From Mycobacterium sp. 155 (lineage in GTDB: Bacteria > Actinomycetota > Actinomycetes > Mycobacteriales > Mycobacteriaceae): 64,000 bases of DNA. A model generated the notes under the pieces. It was given only the letters and a program-made list of their open reading frames with translations, did not search any database and was not told where the DNA came from. Where the stretch lies: the NCBI RefSeq assembly GCF_000373905.1, contig NZ_KB892705.1:1629909-1693908 (forward strand), written 5' to 3'. Of the stretch, positions 51,846 through 64,000 are shown piece after piece (position 1 is the first letter of the stretch; every line of letters starts with the position of its first letter). The position numbers and the translations under genes were made by a program.

Positions 51846-52853
51846 CTAGCGGGCGCTGCCGCAGCAGTGCGGCGAACAGGGCGCACCGTTGATGCTGAAT
51901 CCGTAGCCAGGCACCGGATTCGGCCCCGGCACGCGCAACGGTTCGCCACCATCTCGCAGCTCGCCGATCAGCTCGGCGGCCAGCTTGGCGTATCGCGGAT
52001 CGGCATTCGGCGTGGCGGCCCGGGCCAGCTCGATACCCACGGCCTCGGCCTGCAACCGCAGTTCGTGGTCGAGGTCCCACACCACTTCGATGTGGTCGGC
52101 GACGAAGCCGATGGGGCACACCACAACCGACTTGATGCCTTGCTGCTCCAGCTCCGAAAGGTGGTCGCCGACATCGGGTTCCAACCACGGCACCTGCGGT
52201 GGACCTGATCGTGACTGCCACACCAGGTCGTAGTCGTCGATGCCCGCGGCCGCCGCCACCAGACGCGCGGCATAGGCCACCTGCCGACTGTAGAGCCGCG
52301 GCCCGTGCCGTTCGTCGGCGGCGATCGGGATCGAATGCGCGGTGAACACCACCCGCGCACCACTGGGCAGCGTCGCCGCGGCGGCCGTAACCGCCTCGGA
52401 GTACATCTCCACCAGCAGCGGATGGTCGAAATACTGACGCAGCTTCACCAATTCGGGCGCGTCCTCCCCCACCGCGGCGCGTGCTCGGGCAATGTCCTCG
52501 ACGTATTGCGTACAGCTCGAGTACCCGCCCCAAGCCGACGTGGTGAACACCGCGGCGCGGCGGACCCCGTCGTCCCGCATCGTCGCGACGGTGTCCTCGG
52601 CGTAGGGGGCCCAGTTGCGGTTTCCGAAATACACCGGCAGATCGGGTATTTCGGCCCGCAGCTGTTCGATCAGCGCGCGGTTGATCCCGTTGATCGGCGA
52701 TATGCCGCCGAAATGCAGGTAGTGCTCGGCGACCTCATCGAGCCGCTCCGGCGGGATGTTGCGCCCGCGGGTGACGTTCTCCAGGAACGGCCGTACCTGT
52801 TCCGGTCCCTCGGGTCCGCCGAAGGACAGCAACAGCAGGGCATCAAAAAGCAC
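51846..52853 (-). CDS. hemH: Ferrochelatase (coproporphyrin-type)
   Basis: Inserts iron into the porphyrin; in actinobacteria the substrate is coproporphyrin III. The 335-residue protein has the [19 protein letters not shown] start, the catalytic His in FTAHSIP and the [17 protein letters not shown] segment. Cysteines in SSCTQYVED and at the C terminus (APCSPHCC) suit the [2Fe-2S] cluster reported for mycobacterial ferrochelatase. The GTG at 52853 is 13 bp after the inhA stop; the frame upstream lies inside inhA. It is the third gene of fabG1-inhA-hemH. The older symbol is hemZ. Confidence 0.94.
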   Translation of the reverse strand: MLFDALLLLSFGGPEGPEQVRPFLENVTRGRNIPPERLDEVAEHYLHFGGISPINGINRALIEQLRAEIPDLPVYFGNRNWAPYAEDTVATMRDDGVRRAAVFTTSAWGGYSSCTQYVEDIARARAAVGEDAPELVKLRQYFDHPLLVEMYSEAVTAAAATLPSGARVVFTAHSIPIAADERHGPRLYSRQVAYAARLVAAAAGIDDYDLVWQSRSGPPQVPWLEPDVGDHLSELEQQGIKSVVVCPIGFVADHIEVVWDLDHELRLQAEAVGIELARAATPNADPRYAKLAAELIGELRDGGEPLRVPGPNPVPGYGFSINGAPCSPHCCGSAR

Positions 52854-52866
52854 AGCAATCCGCGAT

Positions 52867-53676
52867 CTACAGCAGCTGGGTGTGGGCGCCACCGTCGGCG
52901 TATACGACGGTGCCGGTGGTGGCCGGCAGCCAGTCCGACAGCAGAGCACACACCGTCTTGGCGACCGGCGTCGGGTCTTTCATGTCCCAGCCGACCGGAG
53001 CACGCTGATTCCAGCCCTCTTCCAGCAGCCGCATCTGCTCACCGGCCTCGGCACCGAGCGCGCCGCCGACGATGGCGCTCATCGCGAGCGTCCGGATCGG
53101 ACCGGCCGCAACGAGATTCGAGCGGACACCGATCTGCCCGGCCTCCCGCGCCACGAACCGGTTGACCGACTCGAGCGCACTCTTGGCGACCGTCATCCAG
53201 TTGTAGGCCGGCATCGCACGGGTCGGGTCGAAATCCATGCCGACGATGCTGCCGCCGGGATTCATGACCGGCAGTGTCGCTTTGGCCAGCGAGGCGTACG
53301 AGTAGGCCGAGATGTGGATGCCCTTGGCGATATCCTCGTACGGCGCGTCGAAGAACGGGTTGATGCCCATGCCCGACTGCGGCATGAAGCCGATCGAATG
53401 CACCACGCCGTCAAGCTTGTTGCCCTCGCCGATCACACCGGTGATTCGCTGGGCCAGGCTGTCGAGGTGCTCGGTGTTCTGCACGTCGAGTTCCAACAAG
53501 GGAGCCGGGTTGGGCAACCGGTCGGCGATGCGCTGGATCAGCTTCATCCGGTCGAAACCGGTCAGCACCAGCTCCGCCCCGGCTTCCTGGGCCACCTTGG
53601 CGATGTGGAACGCGATGGACGAATCGGTGATGATCCCGGTGACCAGGATCCGCTTGCCCTCGAGCAAACCTGCCAT
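52867..53676 (-). CDS. inhA: Enoyl-ACP reductase (NADH) of FAS-II
   Basis: Last reductive step of fatty acid elongation in FAS-II, needed for mycolic acids, and target of isoniazid and ethionamide. The 269 residues have the length and key residues of InhA: Ser94 and Ile21 as in the wild type, Tyr158 and Lys165 at the active site. No change is seen at those resistance positions. It is co-transcribed with fabG1, 62 bp upstream. Confidence 0.97.
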   Translation of the reverse strand: MAGLLEGKRILVTGIITDSSIAFHIAKVAQEAGAELVLTGFDRMKLIQRIADRLPNPAPLLELDVQNTEHLDSLAQRITGVIGEGNKLDGVVHSIGFMPQSGMGINPFFDAPYEDIAKGIHISAYSYASLAKATLPVMNPGGSIVGMDFDPTRAMPAYNWMTVAKSALESVNRFVAREAGQIGVRSNLVAAGPIRTLAMSAIVGGALGAEAGEQMRLLEEGWNQRAPVGWDMKDPTPVAKTVCALLSDWLPATTGTVVYADGGAHTQLL

Positions 53677-53738
53677 TTGTGCGACTCCTTCTTCGGCGAA
53701 AAGTTAGGCGAAAGTTCTGGTAGGCCAAGTCTTTTGGA

Positions 53739-55600
<1,862 letters not shown>

Positions 55601-55660
55601 GTGCTACTTGTCATTTCAGTTTCGATGGTCGTCAGCCTGACTGTTCAACTGGGCCGTCTC

Positions 55661-55682
55661 CTCTTCGCGCAAGCGCTCATCG
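55661..55682 (-). repeat. 22-bp dispersed repeat, copy 3
   Basis: Identical to the copy at 7344-7365; it lies between the VWA and DUF58 genes. Confidence 0.7.
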
Positions 55683-55692
55683 CAGTTATTTC

Positions 55693-55714
55693 CTCTTCGC
55701 GCAAGCGCTCATCG
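55693..55714 (-). repeat. 22-bp dispersed repeat, copy 4
   Basis: Identical to copy 3 and 32 bp from it; it overlaps the stop end of the DUF58 gene by 6 bp. Confidence 0.7.
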
Positions 55715-56656
55715 GCCCGCGAGGGCGCCGCGCCGCCGGTTCGCCACAAATCGCACCACATCGGCGATCCAGTCCCGGTCGGTGCGCAGGCTCAACAGCG
55801 GCGCGTCGCACCGGCGCAACGTCCGGGCCACTTCTTCGCGATGGGCAGCGGCCGCCCGTTCGAAATCGCTGCGCAACTGCGCGTCGATGGTGAACTCTCG
55901 AGTGACGCCGGTTTCAGCGTCCTGCAGGATGACTTCGCCGACGTCGGGCAGCTCCACATCACGAGGGTCGAGCACCTCAATACCGAGCACTTCGTGGCGG
56001 CCCGAGATGGCCCGCAATGGACGCATCCAGTTGATCGGCCCGAGGAAGTCGCTGATGATCACGGCCATGCCACGCCGGCGTTCCGGCCTGCGCAACGCAT
56101 CGATGGCCGCGGCCAGGTCGCCGCGTACACCCGTGGGCGCCTTGGGCATCGTCGCAATCGCGCGCAACATCTCTTGCTCGTGCATGCGACCCGACAACGC
56201 CGGAACACGGCGGACCGATTCGCCGTTGGCGATGATTGCGCCGATCCGGTTGCCGCCGCCGCTGTTGAGGAACGTAATCGCCGCGGCCGCCGCGACCGCG
56301 AGGTCGCGCTTCTCACAGCCCGCGGTGCCGAAGTCGAGGCTGGCCGATACATCGACCACCAGCCAAGTCTCCAGCTCCCGGTCGGCGATCATCTGCCGGA
56401 CGTGAGGCATCGTGGTGCGCGCCGTCACCGACCAGTCCATCCGGCGCACATCATCGCCGGGCTGGTAGATCCGCGACTCCCCCGGCTCTGATCCGGGGCC
56501 GGGAATCAGGCCGAGGTGATCGCCGTGCAGCACGCCGTCGAGCTTGCGGCGGACCGTCAGCTCGAGCTTGCGAAGCGCGGCCGACAGCGCGGGATCACGG
56601 ATCTCGCCGCGCTGCAGCGACGGAAGGTCGACTGAGCGGCGAGCCGGACTGGTCAC
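55709..56656 (-). CDS. DUF58 protein (Rv1480-like)
   Basis: A 315-residue soluble protein with the DUF58 signature (RIYQPGDDVRRMDWSVTART) and a VWA-like fold whose metal motif is DVSAS. It acts with MoxR ATPases in an ill-defined folding or assembly process. The GTG at 56656 overlaps the moxR1 stop by 4 bp (GTGA). The frame is open upstream within moxR1 only. Confidence 0.88.
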   Translation of the reverse strand: MTSPARRSVDLPSLQRGEIRDPALSAALRKLELTVRRKLDGVLHGDHLGLIPGPGSEPGESRIYQPGDDVRRMDWSVTARTTMPHVRQMIADRELETWLVVDVSASLDFGTAGCEKRDLAVAAAAAITFLNSGGGNRIGAIIANGESVRRVPALSGRMHEQEMLRAIATMPKAPTGVRGDLAAAIDALRRPERRRGMAVIISDFLGPINWMRPLRAISGRHEVLGIEVLDPRDVELPDVGEVILQDAETGVTREFTIDAQLRSDFERAAAAHREEVARTLRRCDAPLLSLRTDRDWIADVVRFVANRRRGALAGR

Positions 56657-57834
56657 CGACTCGCGGCCGCGGCGGCAGCGGCCGCGGCAGGCACGACGGG
56701 CTGAACCGAATGACCTTGCTGCGGAAGGGCATTCACCTGAGGCAGTGCCACGGTCTGCAGAATGCGGTTGACCACACTCTCCGCGGAGATCTCGTCTGCC
56801 AGCGCGTCGTATGTCAGCACCAACCGGTGCCGCAGCACGTCGGGGATGATTTCGACGACGTCCTGCGGGACGACGTAATCGCGCCCGCGCACCAGCGCCA
56901 ACGCACGGGAGGCCGCGATGATGCCCAACGAGGCACGCGGGGAGGCACCGTAAGCGATCCACGCCTTAGCGTCGGGCATGCCGAACTTCTCCGGCTCACG
57001 CGTCGCGGTGACGACCCGGACCACGTAGTCGACCAACGCGTGGTGCACGAAGGTGTTGGCGGCGACATCCTGCAACCGCAGCAGGTCCCCGGTGGCGAGG
57101 ATCTGTTTGGGCTCCGGGGGTTTGACGCCCATCCGGTAGATGATCTCGCGTTCCTCCTCCGGCGACGGGTAGTCGACGTTGAGCTTGAACAGGAACCGGT
57201 CCCGCTGGGCCTCGGGCAGCTGGTAGACACCCTCTTGCTCGATCGGGTTCTGGGTGGCCATGACCAGGAACGGGTTGGGCAGCGGGAAGGTCTTGCCGCC
57301 GATGGAGATCTTCCGTTCGGCCATCACCTCGAGCAACGCCGACTGCACCTTGGCCGGGGCGCGGTTGATCTCGTCGGCGAGCAGGAAGTTGACGACGACG
57401 GGACCGAGCTCGATGTCGAAGTCTTCCTTGCCCTGCCGATAGATGCGGGTTCCGATGATGTCGGTGGGGACCAGGTCGGGGGTGAACTGGATACGGGCGA
57501 ACGTACCGCCCACCACCTTGGCGAACGTCTCGACGGCCAGCGTCTTGGCGACACCGGGCACACCTTCGAGCAAAACATGGCCCTTGGCGAGCAGACCGAC
57601 CAGCATGCGCTCGACCAGTTGATCCTGACCGACGATGATGCGCTTGACTTCGAAGATTGCCCGCTCCAAGGTGTGCACCTCGCCCTGCAGGCCGCTGTTG
57701 TTCGACGCCGCTGCGGTGTGCGCGCCGGGCTGCGGAGCAGCAGGCGCGGCCGGTGAGCCGGGGGAATAACCCGGCGCCGGGCTCGTGCCGTCATAACCTC
57801 CGGCGCCCTGCGGCGGTCCACTCGGTGACGTCAT
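56653..57834 (-). CDS. moxR1: MoxR-family AAA+ ATPase
   Basis: A 393-residue AAA+ ATPase: Pro/Gly/Ala-rich lead (1-50), Walker A GVPGVAKT (91-98), Walker B with Asp154-Glu155 (LLADEINRAP), sensor 1 in MATQNPIEQEG, and a C-terminal lid; the end is poly-Ala. It would remodel or activate a partner with DUF58 and VWA proteins. The ATG at 57834 has GGGAGG 7 bases upstream; a TTG one codon earlier is less likely. Confidence 0.92.
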   Translation of the reverse strand: MTSPSGPPQGAGGYDGTSPAPGYSPGSPAAPAAPQPGAHTAAASNNSGLQGEVHTLERAIFEVKRIIVGQDQLVERMLVGLLAKGHVLLEGVPGVAKTLAVETFAKVVGGTFARIQFTPDLVPTDIIGTRIYRQGKEDFDIELGPVVVNFLLADEINRAPAKVQSALLEVMAERKISIGGKTFPLPNPFLVMATQNPIEQEGVYQLPEAQRDRFLFKLNVDYPSPEEEREIIYRMGVKPPEPKQILATGDLLRLQDVAANTFVHHALVDYVVRVVTATREPEKFGMPDAKAWIAYGASPRASLGIIAASRALALVRGRDYVVPQDVVEIIPDVLRHRLVLTYDALADEISAESVVNRILQTVALPQVNALPQQGHSVQPVVPAAAAAAAAASR

Positions 57835-57962
57835 CAATTTCCTCCCACGGTGTTCGTCTGCAAACGCTGTAATACCGATAGCCGGGCAGCCGGGTGCCCA
57901 GGGTCAACTATTCCAGGCACTCCGGAATCCGTCGACGCTGGCTAGAAGAGTTCAGGTTCCCC

Positions 57963-58667
57963 TCAGGATTCGATGATGCGCGACAGATGGGGCGACATAC
58001 CCGCTGTCCGCACGGGGCTGACCGTGACTTTGCCGGCACTGCCCGAGGCCTCCAGCATCTTGCCGCCCCCGAGATAGATGGTGACGTGCTGGCTACCGCC
58101 GGGCCCGTAGAAGATGAGATCGCCACGTTTGGCCTGTGACGGCGGAATCGCCCGCCCGGTGTTGTACTGATCCCCGGAATACTTCGGAATCTGGACACCC
58201 ACGCCGGCATAGGCGTAGCGAGTCAGGCCTGAGCAGTCGAAGCCGACCTTTCCGGCGTCGTAGTCCACGCCGGGGCCAGGCCCGGTGAGCGTGCCGCCGC
58301 CCCACGAGTAGGGCACACCCATCTGGCTGCCGGCGCGCCGGATGACGTATTCGATGGCCTGCGGACCCCGTACCGCACCACTGGGAAGTGTCGATGCCGC
58401 CGTTTTCGGCATCAGACCGATACTCTGCAGGAACTGTTGGCCGAGGCTCTGCGTGGTCTGCAACGCGATCTGGCTGACCTGGAACGACGCATTGGCGATC
58501 GCCACCGGATCACCTGGGGCGCCGGAGCTCACCACTTTTGGCAGCGTGGGGTCCCAGCCGCCGCCATCGGGCGCGGCTGCGGCCGGCCCTGCACCCCCGA
58601 TGGCGAGCGCGATTGCGACGGCCGTCGAAGCCAGGATCCCGACGGGGCGAAACGACTTGGAGCGCAA
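57963..58667 (-). CDS. ripB: NlpC/P60 peptidoglycan endopeptidase
   Basis: A secreted D-Glu-mDAP endopeptidase. The 234 residues start with a signal peptide (VGILASTAVAIALAIGGAGPAAAA), then a short lead and the NlpC/P60 domain with Cys145 (DCSG), His194 (QHVT) and Glu206. Unlike RipA it has no long coiled coil. The start is a TTG at 58667 with a weak GGGA upstream. It follows ripA by 15 bp. Confidence 0.92.
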   Translation of the reverse strand: MRSKSFRPVGILASTAVAIALAIGGAGPAAAAPDGGGWDPTLPKVVSSGAPGDPVAIANASFQVSQIALQTTQSLGQQFLQSIGLMPKTAASTLPSGAVRGPQAIEYVIRRAGSQMGVPYSWGGGTLTGPGPGVDYDAGKVGFDCSGLTRYAYAGVGVQIPKYSGDQYNTGRAIPPSQAKRGDLIFYGPGGSQHVTIYLGGGKMLEASGSAGKVTVSPVRTAGMSPHLSRIIES

Positions 58668-58682
58668 TGCAATCCCTACGAT

Positions 58683-60095
58683 TCAGTATTCGATGTAGCG
58701 GATGACGTACGGCGTCATGCCGCTGGTCCGAACGGGTGAGATCTTGACCGTCGACCCCGTGTACGGCGCTTCGAGCATCTGACCGTTACCGAGGTAGAGC
58801 GTCACGTGCTGGGCACCCCCGGGCCCGTAGAAGATGACATCGCCGCGACGCATCTGTGAAGCCGGGATCTTGCGCCCGGCGTTGTACTGCGAACCCGAGT
58901 AGTGCGGCAGCTTGATGCCGACGCCCGCGAACGCGTACAGAATCAAGCCCGAGCAGTCGAAACCGACGGTGCCCGCACCCGAATCGATGCCTCGGCTGGG
59001 GCCGGCGGCGTTTCCGCCGCCCCACGAGTACGGGACGCCGATCTGCGATCCCGCGCGCTGGATGACGTACTCGGAGGCCTGCCGCCCGTAGACCCGAGGG
59101 ATGGCACCGTTCGTGTAGCCGGTCGGCGTGGGCAGCAGTCCCAATTTCTGCAGAAAACCGCGACCCATGTTCTGGGTCAATTGCGCGGACGTCGTCGAGA
59201 TGCCGAGCAGGGTGTTGATGATCGCGATCGGGTCGCCGCTGACGAAGGCGCTCGGGATCGCGGGCAGCGTCGGATCCCACTGGCCGTCCCAGTTGGCGGG
59301 GCGCTGCCCGGCGGCGCCGGGGGCGCGGTCCCAGTTGCCCGGGTTCGCCTGGGGAGGTGTCGCGGCAGGCGCGGCCGGGGCCGACATGGGCTGCGCCTGG
59401 TCGAGCTTGGCCTGGGCCGCGGCCCGCTGCGCGGTGAGCTGCTGCAATTGGTCCCGTTGGGTGCCGAAGGTCTGCTGGGCGTTCTTGAGTGCCGCGACCG
59501 CGGAATCCTGGCTGGTCTGCGCATCCTGCGCGGCCTGATCCGCCTTCTGTTTTGCCAGCCGGGCCGTCGACTCCCGGTTCACCTGTTCGGTGCGAGCCCG
59601 CTGCAGGTCGGCCATCACCTGGTCGGCGCTGACGGCCAGGACCTGGCCGGTGGCGGCGGCGTCGATCATGTCTTGCGGGTCGGTTGCGGTCAGATACGAG
59701 CTGGACGGACCGTTGATATAGCTGGCTGCCGCGAACCGATCGAACCGCTTCTGCGCGGCGGCGATGGCGGCATTGGCGTCGGCGACGCCCTGCTGGCTGG
59801 CCGCCACTTCGCGGGTAGCCGCGTCGGCTGCGTCGCGCGCGTCCTCCACTTCGACGATCGCCTTGTTCACGCCTTCCTGCTGCGTCTGAATGGACGCTCC
59901 CAATTCCTGCAGCTTCTGGTTGGCGTTGGCCACGGCAGCAACCAAACTCGCGATATCCTCCGAGCCGCCCGGTTCAGCGATCGCCGCCGGGACGCCCCCC
60001 GCCATCGCCGTGGCGAGCAGCATCCCAATCGTCAGAGGTACGGCGCAGATGCGGCCGTACGCCTGACGCGTAGAGGCGCGAACGGAGCGTCTCAT
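58683..60095 (-). CDS. ripA: Peptidoglycan endopeptidase needed for septum splitting
   Basis: Secreted cell-separation hydrolase of 470 residues: signal peptide (VPLTIGMLLATAMAGGVPAAIA), a long coiled coil (about 45-235) that blocks the active site in the zymogen, a Pro-rich linker, and the NlpC/P60 domain with Cys381, His430 and Glu442. The ATG at 60095 was chosen because MRRSVR matches the known N terminus; a TTG three codons upstream is also open. Upstream lies an AT-richer region with four GTCACA-type boxes, fitting control by MtrA. Confidence 0.94.
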   Translation of the reverse strand: MRRSVRASTRQAYGRICAVPLTIGMLLATAMAGGVPAAIAEPGGSEDIASLVAAVANANQKLQELGASIQTQQEGVNKAIVEVEDARDAADAATREVAASQQGVADANAAIAAAQKRFDRFAAASYINGPSSSYLTATDPQDMIDAAATGQVLAVSADQVMADLQRARTEQVNRESTARLAKQKADQAAQDAQTSQDSAVAALKNAQQTFGTQRDQLQQLTAQRAAAQAKLDQAQPMSAPAAPAATPPQANPGNWDRAPGAAGQRPANWDGQWDPTLPAIPSAFVSGDPIAIINTLLGISTTSAQLTQNMGRGFLQKLGLLPTPTGYTNGAIPRVYGRQASEYVIQRAGSQIGVPYSWGGGNAAGPSRGIDSGAGTVGFDCSGLILYAFAGVGIKLPHYSGSQYNAGRKIPASQMRRGDVIFYGPGGAQHVTLYLGNGQMLEAPYTGSTVKISPVRTSGMTPYVIRYIEY

Positions 60096-60162
60096 TCGAC
60101 TCAAGTCTCCTAGGGCTCAACGACGGCGTACCGGCGGGTTTGCTCGGAGCCTTTGCACAGTA

Positions 60163-60273
60163 GTCACATGAAGCACAACTACAACAATGGGTACTGATTG
60201 CACCGTACGTCACATCTGAAGCCAAAGAAACTTTAGTCACAAATTACAGTTTTGTAATTGCGAATAGTGTGAC
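60163..60273 (-). promoter_or_regulatory. ripA promoter region with four GTCACA-type boxes
   Basis: GTCACA occurs at 60163-60168, 60209-60214 and 60236-60241 on the plus strand, and inverted at 60268-60273. The region is AT-richer than its neighbours and also holds a small inverted repeat, AATTACA-GTTT-TGTAATT plus one T (60242-60259). GTCACA repeats resemble the motif of the response regulator MtrA, a known controller of ripA. Confidence 0.5.
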
Positions 60274-60295
60274 CGTTTAGTGATATTCGGAGAAT

Positions 60296-60904
60296 TTACG
60301 AACTAATGTTCGACGGATCCGAGGGCGCAGTTTCCGAGCTCACGGAGGCCGCCGACGACCTCGCTCGTTTGCCACGAACCTGCAGGACGCGGGTGATGAC
60401 AGCGGCCGCCGCAACCCCTAGCGTCAACACGATCGTCAGGGTTGTCCACGGGAAGATCGGAGTCGTTATCTGATCGACGAAATTCCGTGCCGACTGCACC
60501 GGGTTACCGGTCTTTGCAACGTCTTGTCCGGCCTCCAAAGTGACCCGGTCTATCGACTGGCTATAAGTACCGGCAAATGACGGACTGATGGCAAGCACGG
60601 TCGACCCGGGATTGGCCTGACCAATCTCCGAGGCGATGTCCCGCAGCGGCGTGTCGATGAACGGGTCCTTGGGCACGACGACGACCTTGAGGTCGATGCC
60701 TTCCTGACGGGCGTCACTGACCACCTGCCGCAGCCCGGGGACGTCGGCGGCCGGCGCACTCACACCGTCATCGACAACGTCGGCCTGCACGACCGCCATG
60801 CACTTCGCCACGCCATCGGGTTGCGCCGGGGAGAGGCCCACCGTGTCGCACACCTCGACCGGAATGAAGGCAGGCAGAAACGGGATGACGTGCGGTCCAG
60901 TCAC
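60296..60904 (-). CDS. Rv1476-family membrane protein
   Basis: From the GTG at 60904 the product has 202 residues. The body is a soluble alpha/beta domain (LRQVVSDARQEGIDLKVVVV, then PKDPFIDTPLRDIASEIGQ) and a single helix near the C terminus (LTIVLTLGVAAAAVITRVL) followed by a charged tail. It matches the mycobacterial Rv1476 family between ripA and acn; the function is unknown, and the layout suggests a TPM-like extracellular domain anchored in the membrane. The frame is open to 61165, but TACCGT lies 6 nt before the GTG. Confidence 0.8.
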   Translation of the reverse strand: MTGPHVIPFLPAFIPVEVCDTVGLSPAQPDGVAKCMAVVQADVVDDGVSAPAADVPGLRQVVSDARQEGIDLKVVVVPKDPFIDTPLRDIASEIGQANPGSTVLAISPSFAGTYSQSIDRVTLEAGQDVAKTGNPVQSARNFVDQITTPIFPWTTLTIVLTLGVAAAAVITRVLQVRGKRARSSAASVSSETAPSDPSNISS

Positions 60905-60910
60905 AGGGGC

Positions 60911-60916
60911 ACGGTA
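60911..60916 (-). promoter_or_regulatory. -10-like element of the Rv1476-family gene
   Basis: TACCGT on the minus strand, 6 nt before the GTG at 60904; fits a leaderless transcript. Confidence 0.5.
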
Positions 60917-60974
60917 CGCCGTCTTGCCAAACCGCCGAGCAGCGACACGGATGTCACCGCTTCGACTGCCGGCC

Positions 60975-61020
60975 GTCACGCTGGAGTGACGATCGCTTTC
61001 GAGTGCCACTCCAGCGTGAC
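60975..61020. repeat. Perfect 14-bp inverted repeat
   Basis: Arms GTCACGCTGGAGTG (60975-60988) and CACTCCAGCGTGAC (61007-61020) with an 18-nt loop, in the divergent region before acn. It could be an operator pair or an RNA hairpin. Confidence 0.75.
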
Positions 61021-61053
61021 AAACCCCGCCCCTCGTGACAAACCCCGCCCCCT
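61015..61053 (+). repeat. Tandem 19-20-bp repeat
   Basis: CGTGACAAACCCCGCCCC occurs twice in tandem, at 61015 and 61034; the first copy shares its CGTGAC with the right arm of the inverted repeat. Confidence 0.75.
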
Positions 61054-61236
61054 CAGAGAGGGCAAAGCGGTGACGCCGCGTGAATAGAGCAGAACGCTCG
61101 GTCGAATCAGGGCATCTGGGGTAGCGCCACGGAAACAACAAGAGAAGAGTGTTACGCGCCCTCAAGCCTATTGCAGGACAAGCGTACTGTTAGAGTCAGC
61201 AGCGCCGTCGACACAGCCCGTCGCGGCGATGACTAG

Positions 61237-64000
<2,764 letters not shown>

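Noticed and set aside
60262..60285. CRP-like site in the ripA upstream region
   Set aside because: TGTGA is followed by AGTGA rather than TCACA, so the site is not palindromic; the GTCACA reading explains it better.

Overview
The window is high-GC actinobacterial chromosome from a mycobacterium, most likely an environmental, fast-growing Mycolicibacterium-type species. Evidence: the fabG1-inhA-hemH block, ripA/ripB, mutA-mutB-meaB, two mycobacterial lipoproteins, frequent GTG starts, 4-bp stop/start overlaps, and apparently leaderless genes. From memory, the gene order follows the M. tuberculosis segment running from the nadC region (Rv1596) down to acn (Rv1475c), read in reverse, with some genes missing and others inserted.

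Layout. 1-1039: 3' end of a DDE-integrase insertion sequence, tandem terminal sub-repeats and a gene-free stretch. 1040-5279: nadABC (minus strand) and the divergent Nudix-like regulator nrtR, sharing one palindromic operator. 5322-13152: a secretory-type lipase and the biotin genes (bioB-bsaP-DUF2567; bioA; bioF-bioD) with the TetR regulator bioQ; two copies of a 13-bp palindrome mark the likely BioQ regulon. 13199-21577: a membrane O-acyltransferase with an SGNH domain, then glgX(treX)-treY-treZ, the glycogen-to-trehalose route. 21603-33174: ilvA, a nitroreductase-like pseudogene, an LpqH-like lipoprotein, SRPBCC and SAM-methyltransferase proteins, dnaE1, rarD, an RluA-type synthase, lspA, ansA and a secreted protein. 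33219-38373: dinX, a small S4 protein, and ileS behind a T-box leader. 38427-40257: an apparent lineage-specific insert with an orphan half condensation domain, an HTH regulator and a seven-helix membrane protein. 40313-49216: lipL, a DUF4333 lipoprotein, meaB-mutB-mutA (methylmalonyl-CoA mutase and its GTPase), a TVP38-type membrane protein, and a self-regulated TetR plus F420-type reductase pair. 49257-57834: SPFH/NfeD pair, hemH-inhA-fabG1 (haem and FAS-II mycolate synthesis), and a VWA/DUF58/MoxR cluster. 57963-64000: peptidoglycan hydrolases ripB and ripA, a membrane protein, and aconitase, which runs off the window.

Regulation. At least twelve genes have a -10-like hexamer exactly 6-7 nt before the start codon, so their mRNAs are probably leaderless; in nrtR, bioQ and the TetR gene at 48108 a palindrome overlaps or abuts that element. 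ileS is the clear exception, with a roughly 250-nt T-box leader.

The least explained items are the HTH/membrane-protein pair with its palindrome-rich divergent promoter (38985-39120), the orphan condensation-like gene, a 22-bp sequence repeated four times at gene boundaries, and the duplicated operator module of the biotin genes. No CRISPR array, tRNA, rRNA or complete prophage was seen.
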